DNA from: Hymenochaete sp. R1
Lineage: Eukaryota > Basidiomycota > Agaricomycetes > Hymenochaetales > Hymenochaetaceae
Assembly (NCBI GenBank): GCA_019400425.1
Contig: JAFREE010000310.1
Location: 1-13,571, forward strand
Direction: 5' to 3'
DNA length: 13,571 nucleotides
Shown here: piece after piece, positions 10,073 through 13,571 of the stretch
Layout of the letters: each line of letters begins with the position of its first letter
How positions within the stretch are numbered: position 1 is the stretch's first letter
Program-made: the position numbers and the translations under genes
Notes under the pieces: generated by a model
Told to the model about the DNA's origin: nothing
The model's database searches: none
What the model saw: the letters and a program-made list of their open reading frames with translations, nothing else

Positions 10073-11741
10073 TTAATTAAGCCAACCAGTCCGGCGCATC
10101 TCATCCGCCAACCCTGTATTGTCAGACCTCCGCGCTCGTCGCCCAGCAAGCTCGCTTGCAAACCTGAATAAATTCAGGCGTTCAGCAAAGCAACGCGTTA
10201 AACGCATTTCCTTACTCACCGCAAGCAATCTTCGAGCCTCCACTTCCCTTTGTCCGTATCAGGATTCGGAAGACCACGGGAATGGATATACGGCAGATGA
10301 GGGGTGAAAGGTTGGCCAGGTAGTATTCTTTGTCCCAAACTATAAATCATTCCAGCCATGAACGCGTCCTGCGCGGTCGATTCATCCATAAGATCTCCCC
10401 CTTTCTGCTTCGAACCCCTCGGCGCCGTAACCTGAGACTCCTGGTCTACATCGACCATTTCCGCCCTCACTTCAGGAATGTCGCTCAACCCCGAAGATTC
10501 GATATAACTATCACGGATCTGCCCACTCTGCGCACCAGCGGAAAACGCTGTGAACGCGCTGCTCGACGTCCCGCTTCCAGCACGATGTCCAGCAGCCCAG
10601 AAACTACTCCCAGTGCGCACACTGGGTATGGCACCATGCTGAGAATCGGAGAAGGCGCCGCTGGGTGAGTCACTAATGGTGCTTAGTGGGCGCATGGATC
10701 GGGGTTCTTCGTCCTCCCAGCCGCTGGACTGAAGGTATTCGCGTGTAGGCATGCTGAGAAGTGCAGCTCCGGCAGAGCCCCAGAACGCTACAAGTAAAGC
10801 ATGGGACGGCACCTGCCCTGATGACGCCAATGCAAGGAGGAAAGGCCGTGGAGTTGTGTATTGGACATTTTGGGAGAGGGCATACTGTTTTCTAGTGCTC
10901 GGTTAGATTCATTCATAGATGCGGAATACGGTGGGTAACTTACGAGAAAAAAATAACATCCGCATGGGGTATAAGCTATATAAAGGAGTGGTTAATACTG
11001 TTCGAAGTGTAGAGATAATGCATGCTTACAGCTTCTACGCCTTGCCTCGTCTTGCAGGCATCAAGACTGAATACACATCGGTCCCTCCATTTCCTTTCTC
11101 TCGCCAGTCCATCTATCCCGATAATGTTCGACAACGTTGTTTTAACGGACCTCCCCTCAAAATGCAACCAATCAAAAGGAGCTCGGCCTGCATTTGTCTG
11201 GTTCGATCCATTCGGATTTTGAGATGAGTATCCCGAGCTCGAACTCGGTTCTGCCAGGCCATAGTTTTCCGGTACCAGTAGTGGCCCAAGTAGACTCACG
11301 AACTCCTCATGCGTGATGTCAGGTAGAGGATTATGGTTGATAATCGTCCTCGAGCCCGTATCCTCTGCAACCAATCAGCCCAGACATCGGTAGAAAAAAA
11401 CACTGCACTCACGGACCAGCCTCGATTATCCATGCGCTGGGAACATTCGCACCTTCCCAGACTCGACAATAGCGCGTGTTGACACCTTCACGCTCAAGAT
11501 CCCGTACCAGGACGGTCCCTTCGCTACTCCCTGCCAGAGGCGCTACAAGTAAGGCCTGCACGCCCGAGAATTGCCCAAGCGTCGTAAGGACGTTCGTTGC
11601 GCTTCCTCCTCGTGTACGGACGACGCTGTGGGCTCGCGAGACTGTTCCTTCATCTGGGAAGGTCTGCAGGGAGAGTGCGTGGGTGAAAAAGATGGTGCCC
11701 GACGCGACGATTCGAATGGGTCGCGTACTGGAGTTTTGCAT
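10073..11741 (-). CDS. PfkB / ribokinase-fold carbohydrate kinase (ketohexokinase-like)
   Basis: PfkB kinases phosphorylate sugars or nucleosides using ATP. Five exons join in frame: 11741-11417, 11364-11030, 10975-10944, 10891-10220 and 10163-10073, giving 484 aa. Visible parts: N-terminal RIVASGTIFFTHALSL strand (10-25), PfkB motif 1 RTRGGSATNVL (42-52), EDTGSRTIINHNPLPDITHE, FDWLHFEGRS, LIPHADVIFFSK, LLVAFWGSAGA (263-273) and the C-terminal region QDAFMAGMIYSLGQ (405-418). About 110 Ser/Gly-rich residues (290-400) sit before that motif, which explains the excess over the usual 300-330 aa. The anion-hole motif, normally GAGD, reads TAQD (403-406): the catalytic-base Asp is kept but both glycines are replaced. 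Exon 3 is only 32 nt, yet it supplies the conserved IPHADVIFF. Intron 1 uses the atypical donor GTCCGT, chosen because it alone gives the family sequence IIEAEDTGSR. ATG 11741 is the first ATG in this frame. The fold is certain, the substrate is not; a ketohexokinase-like group is inferred. Confidence 0.9.
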
Positions 11742-11836
11742 TGCACGTCGACTCTTGGCACCAGAATGGCCGACTGAGAGATCGCGAGATGGGGGAGCTG
11801 AGGAGGCGTAGCATGCGACGCGACAGGTTTTTTTTC

Positions 11837-11881
11837 TTACGACTCGGAGGCCATGCCATGCCAACGCCAACGCGGTGCCAT
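11837..11881 (-). other. Possible upstream ORF in the kinase leader
   Basis: A 15-codon frame (14 residues and TAA) starts at ATG 11881 and ends 95 nt before the kinase ATG. If transcription starts upstream of it, it could reduce translation of the kinase. A GTAAGA donor-like sequence at its end could instead start a 5' UTR intron ending at one of the pyrimidine-rich CAG sites near 11800 or 11776. Transcript ends are not visible in DNA, so this is a candidate only. Confidence 0.3.
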
Positions 11882-11986
11882 TACTACTAGTGATACTGGT
11901 GTACTCTACCGATTTACAAGTCTGCTACGTGAAAAATTCAAACCATATAGAAGTCTCTTGGTACAACAAGCGCGGATGATTCTATT

Positions 11987-13351
11987 TTACTTCCTCTCTC
12001 TGACACTTAGACCATCTATAATCCTTTCCAGCTTCGGGTTGGAGCCAAGGCGCATAATTTCTTCACGAAGCTGGCTCTCTATCGTCCGTAAGACAGATAT
12101 TGTATACTCAAATGACCTTGTATGGGTCTCCAAATAATTGATAGCGAAATGTTTCAATGTCGGGGTGCTTGGACGCTTCTGCAATACATCTAAACAAGCA
12201 TATGTAAGTCGTTATGGATAATTGAATCATTGAGAGACAAACATACTGAGGAGCTGACGATTTGACGAGTCCGCTAGCACCCCATGAACTATAGGAAACG
12301 AGAACTTGCCCTCCGTCAAGTCTTCTGCGAAGCCTTTATTTGCCTCATACTGCTAATATTGTCAGACAAGGACATTCAAAAAAGGCAATCAAACGGACCT
12401 CTCTACTCTGAAGATTATAATAGTCATCACGTATCTGGAAGAAGACACCGATCAAGTTGACAAGGGGAACAAAGTTTCTTTCTCGCATGTCAGCTCAATG
12501 ATCTGCCGAACAGCTAGAATGTACTCACATATTCTGAGAAGCAGTTGCACACGCCATCATCAACTTAATTGCTATCCGAAACAGGCCACCAGTTTCTAAC
12601 GAAGCATAAGCGTCGGAAACATTTGGATTGCAGGAACTAACTCAACTGTTATTCACCATCCCAATGTAGTCTTCCTCGGTAGGACATTGTAGAGAGTCCC
12701 TCCATAATAGCTCCAGCCCCTGGCCCCGATGCAGATTTAGCAGCTCCTCTTACGTGTCCATCGAGTCAGTAGGTTTAGAGCAGGCGATGTAATGGTAATC
12801 TCACCAGTAACAATTTGGTCTACATCTGGGGTCGCCGAGTCTCTCAGCCGGAAGAGCTCTTGATATGCTTGAAAGTAGACGTAGTTGGCGCAGTTGATGG
12901 TCTGTGGAATTCCGTAGATCTTGTGAGCCACTAGAAGGACGATTAGTACCTGATCATATTTGTAAAGGAAGACACACCAGGAGCACCCCGCCGTAGCTGT
13001 GAATCGTCTTCTATATCATCTATCCTTAGCATGTCATGAATGACGATGATCGGGGTTAGACACAGCTTGCTCACAAAAGGCTTGCGCTGTGCAGCATGCT
13101 AACTACCTTGGTGATAGTAGCCAGCTTATCTGGAGGTACATTAAGCCAGACGTTAAAAGCCTCGATCATTCGTCCCCGGATCTCTTTGCCAGGATACGAT
13201 GTGATATAAGTGAATGGTTCTGTCAGGGCCTGTTGGGAAGGGTCTTAGAGAAACACAGAAGGGACTACAAAGCAATTCCGACCTGCTCGTCGACTCCAGT
13301 CCATCCTGACGGAGGAGATAATTTCTCTAGTAGGCCTGCGTAGTTGTCCAT
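11987..13351 (-). CDS. BTS1: Geranylgeranyl diphosphate synthase (trans-polyprenyl synthase)
   Basis: This enzyme condenses isopentenyl diphosphate with an allylic diphosphate to make C20 geranylgeranyl diphosphate for protein prenylation, carotenoids and diterpenes. Nine exons join in frame: 13351-13283, 13229-13075, 13024-12978, 12930-12805, 12748-12647, 12595-12529, 12477-12399, 12349-12247 and 12189-11987, giving 316 aa, normal for fungal enzymes. Motifs: [15 protein letters not shown]; first aspartate-rich motif DDIED (77-81) followed by [40 protein letters not shown] (163-173); second motif DDYYN (206-210); [16 protein letters not shown]. The residues four and five positions before the first motif (Ser73, Ala72) are small, as in long-product fungal enzymes. 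Introns are 47-57 nt, most with CTRAY branch sites. Donor GTTGAG at 12646 and GTCCGT at 12398 are weak, but each is fixed by conserved protein on both sides. Start 13351 gives the usual short N-terminus; ATG 13423 is in frame upstream. The stop lies 245 bp before the kinase ATG on the same strand. It may be the single housekeeping enzyme (Bts1 orthologue) or a paralogue; no other terpenoid gene is nearby in this window. Confidence 0.93.
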
Positions 13352-13423
13352 CGGAATAGCGTTTGTTGAACAGCAAGAGAAGGCGGTTGCGCTCTGGAAT
13401 CTGCTGAAATAAGAGATAATCAT
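13352..13423 (-). other. In-frame N-terminal extension of the GGPP synthase frame
   Basis: ATG 13423 is in frame with the main ATG 13351 and would add 24 residues (MIISYFSRFQSATAFSCC followed by STNAIP). The stretch has two arginines, many Ser/Thr and no acidic residue, as in mitochondrial presequences. However, a pyrimidine-rich CAG acceptor-like site sits at about 13405-13401, so this could instead be a 5' UTR intron boundary. Confidence 0.35.
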
Positions 13424-13482
13424 GCGCGTCTATTTCCCTTGCCGTTAATTCCCACGACCTAAGTGTGCCGCATTATGGGTTA

Positions 13483-13488
13483 TATCTT
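13483..13488 (-). promoter_or_regulatory. TATA-like element upstream of the GGPP synthase gene
   Basis: ATATAA on the minus strand lies about 60 bp before ATG 13423 and about 130 bp before ATG 13351. The position fits a core promoter, with the upstream part cut off at the window edge. Nothing else is recognisable between 13424 and 13571. Confidence 0.25.
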
Positions 13489-13571
13489 TTGTCCTTAATC
13501 TCTTCAACGTCCACTGGCACAACCTTCATCTGATCTCAAAGGTCATGGAAGCACACTATTTTTTCTGCATT

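Noticed and set aside
11742..11870. Upstream extension of the kinase frame as a longer N-terminus
   Set aside because: The frame is open but holds no ATG before 11741. A spliced extension from ATG 11881 would need an 89-nt intron, longer than any other intron here.
13025..13074. Stop codon just before the first aspartate-rich motif of GGPP synthase, suggesting a pseudogene
   Set aside because: The stop lies in a 50-nt intron with donor GTGAGC and branch CTAAC. Splicing gives a continuous SLLIDDIEDD.
9933..13571. Terpenoid or secondary-metabolite gene cluster around GGPP synthase
   Set aside because: The neighbours are a sugar kinase and a dynamin. No terpene synthase, P450, transporter or regulator is present in the window.
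1..13571. Transposon, CRISPR array, tRNA or rRNA genes
   Set aside because: I saw no repeat-spacer array, terminal repeats, transposase motifs, tRNA A/B boxes or rRNA sequence on either strand. This was by eye, not by a tool.

Overview
This window looks like nuclear DNA of a filamentous fungus, most likely a mushroom-forming basidiomycete. Its genes are split by many short GT-AG introns of about 46-63 nt. Most introns carry a CTRAY-type branch site (CTAAC, CTGAC, CTAAT or CTGAT) shortly before the acceptor. The conserved proteins read cleanly only after splicing, so unspliced reading frames are fragments. I see no bacterial operon features, transposon, CRISPR array or rRNA.

Layout: (1) 1-5557, minus strand, the N-terminal two thirds of UTP20, a giant HEAT-repeat protein of the small-subunit processome. 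I resolve nine exons and 1,706 codons, and the gene runs off the left edge. (2) 5558-7104, a 1.5 kb spacer between divergent genes. It holds a CACGTG palindrome and TATA-like boxes next to the gene ends, and no supportable gene. (3) 7105-9932, plus strand, a complete 11-exon dynamin-superfamily GTPase of 757 aa with intact G1-G4 motifs, a stalk and a GED, but no PH or proline-rich domain (Mx/Vps1-like plan). (4) 10073-11741, minus strand, a complete 5-exon PfkB/ribokinase-fold sugar kinase of 484 aa. It has a long serine-rich insert and an altered anion-hole motif, and it converges on the dynamin gene with 140 bp between stop codons. (5) 11987-13351, minus strand, a complete 9-exon geranylgeranyl diphosphate synthase of 316 aa with both aspartate-rich motifs. 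An in-frame upstream ATG at 13423 could add 24 residues.

The genes serve unrelated housekeeping or accessory roles: rRNA processing, membrane remodelling, sugar phosphorylation and isoprenoid synthesis. Nothing suggests a dedicated pathway, and I did not find a clearly new system. The points worth a second look are gene-structure details (in-frame retainable intron, NAGNAG acceptor, alternative starts, atypical donors), the kinase active-site substitution and the Mx-like dynamin.
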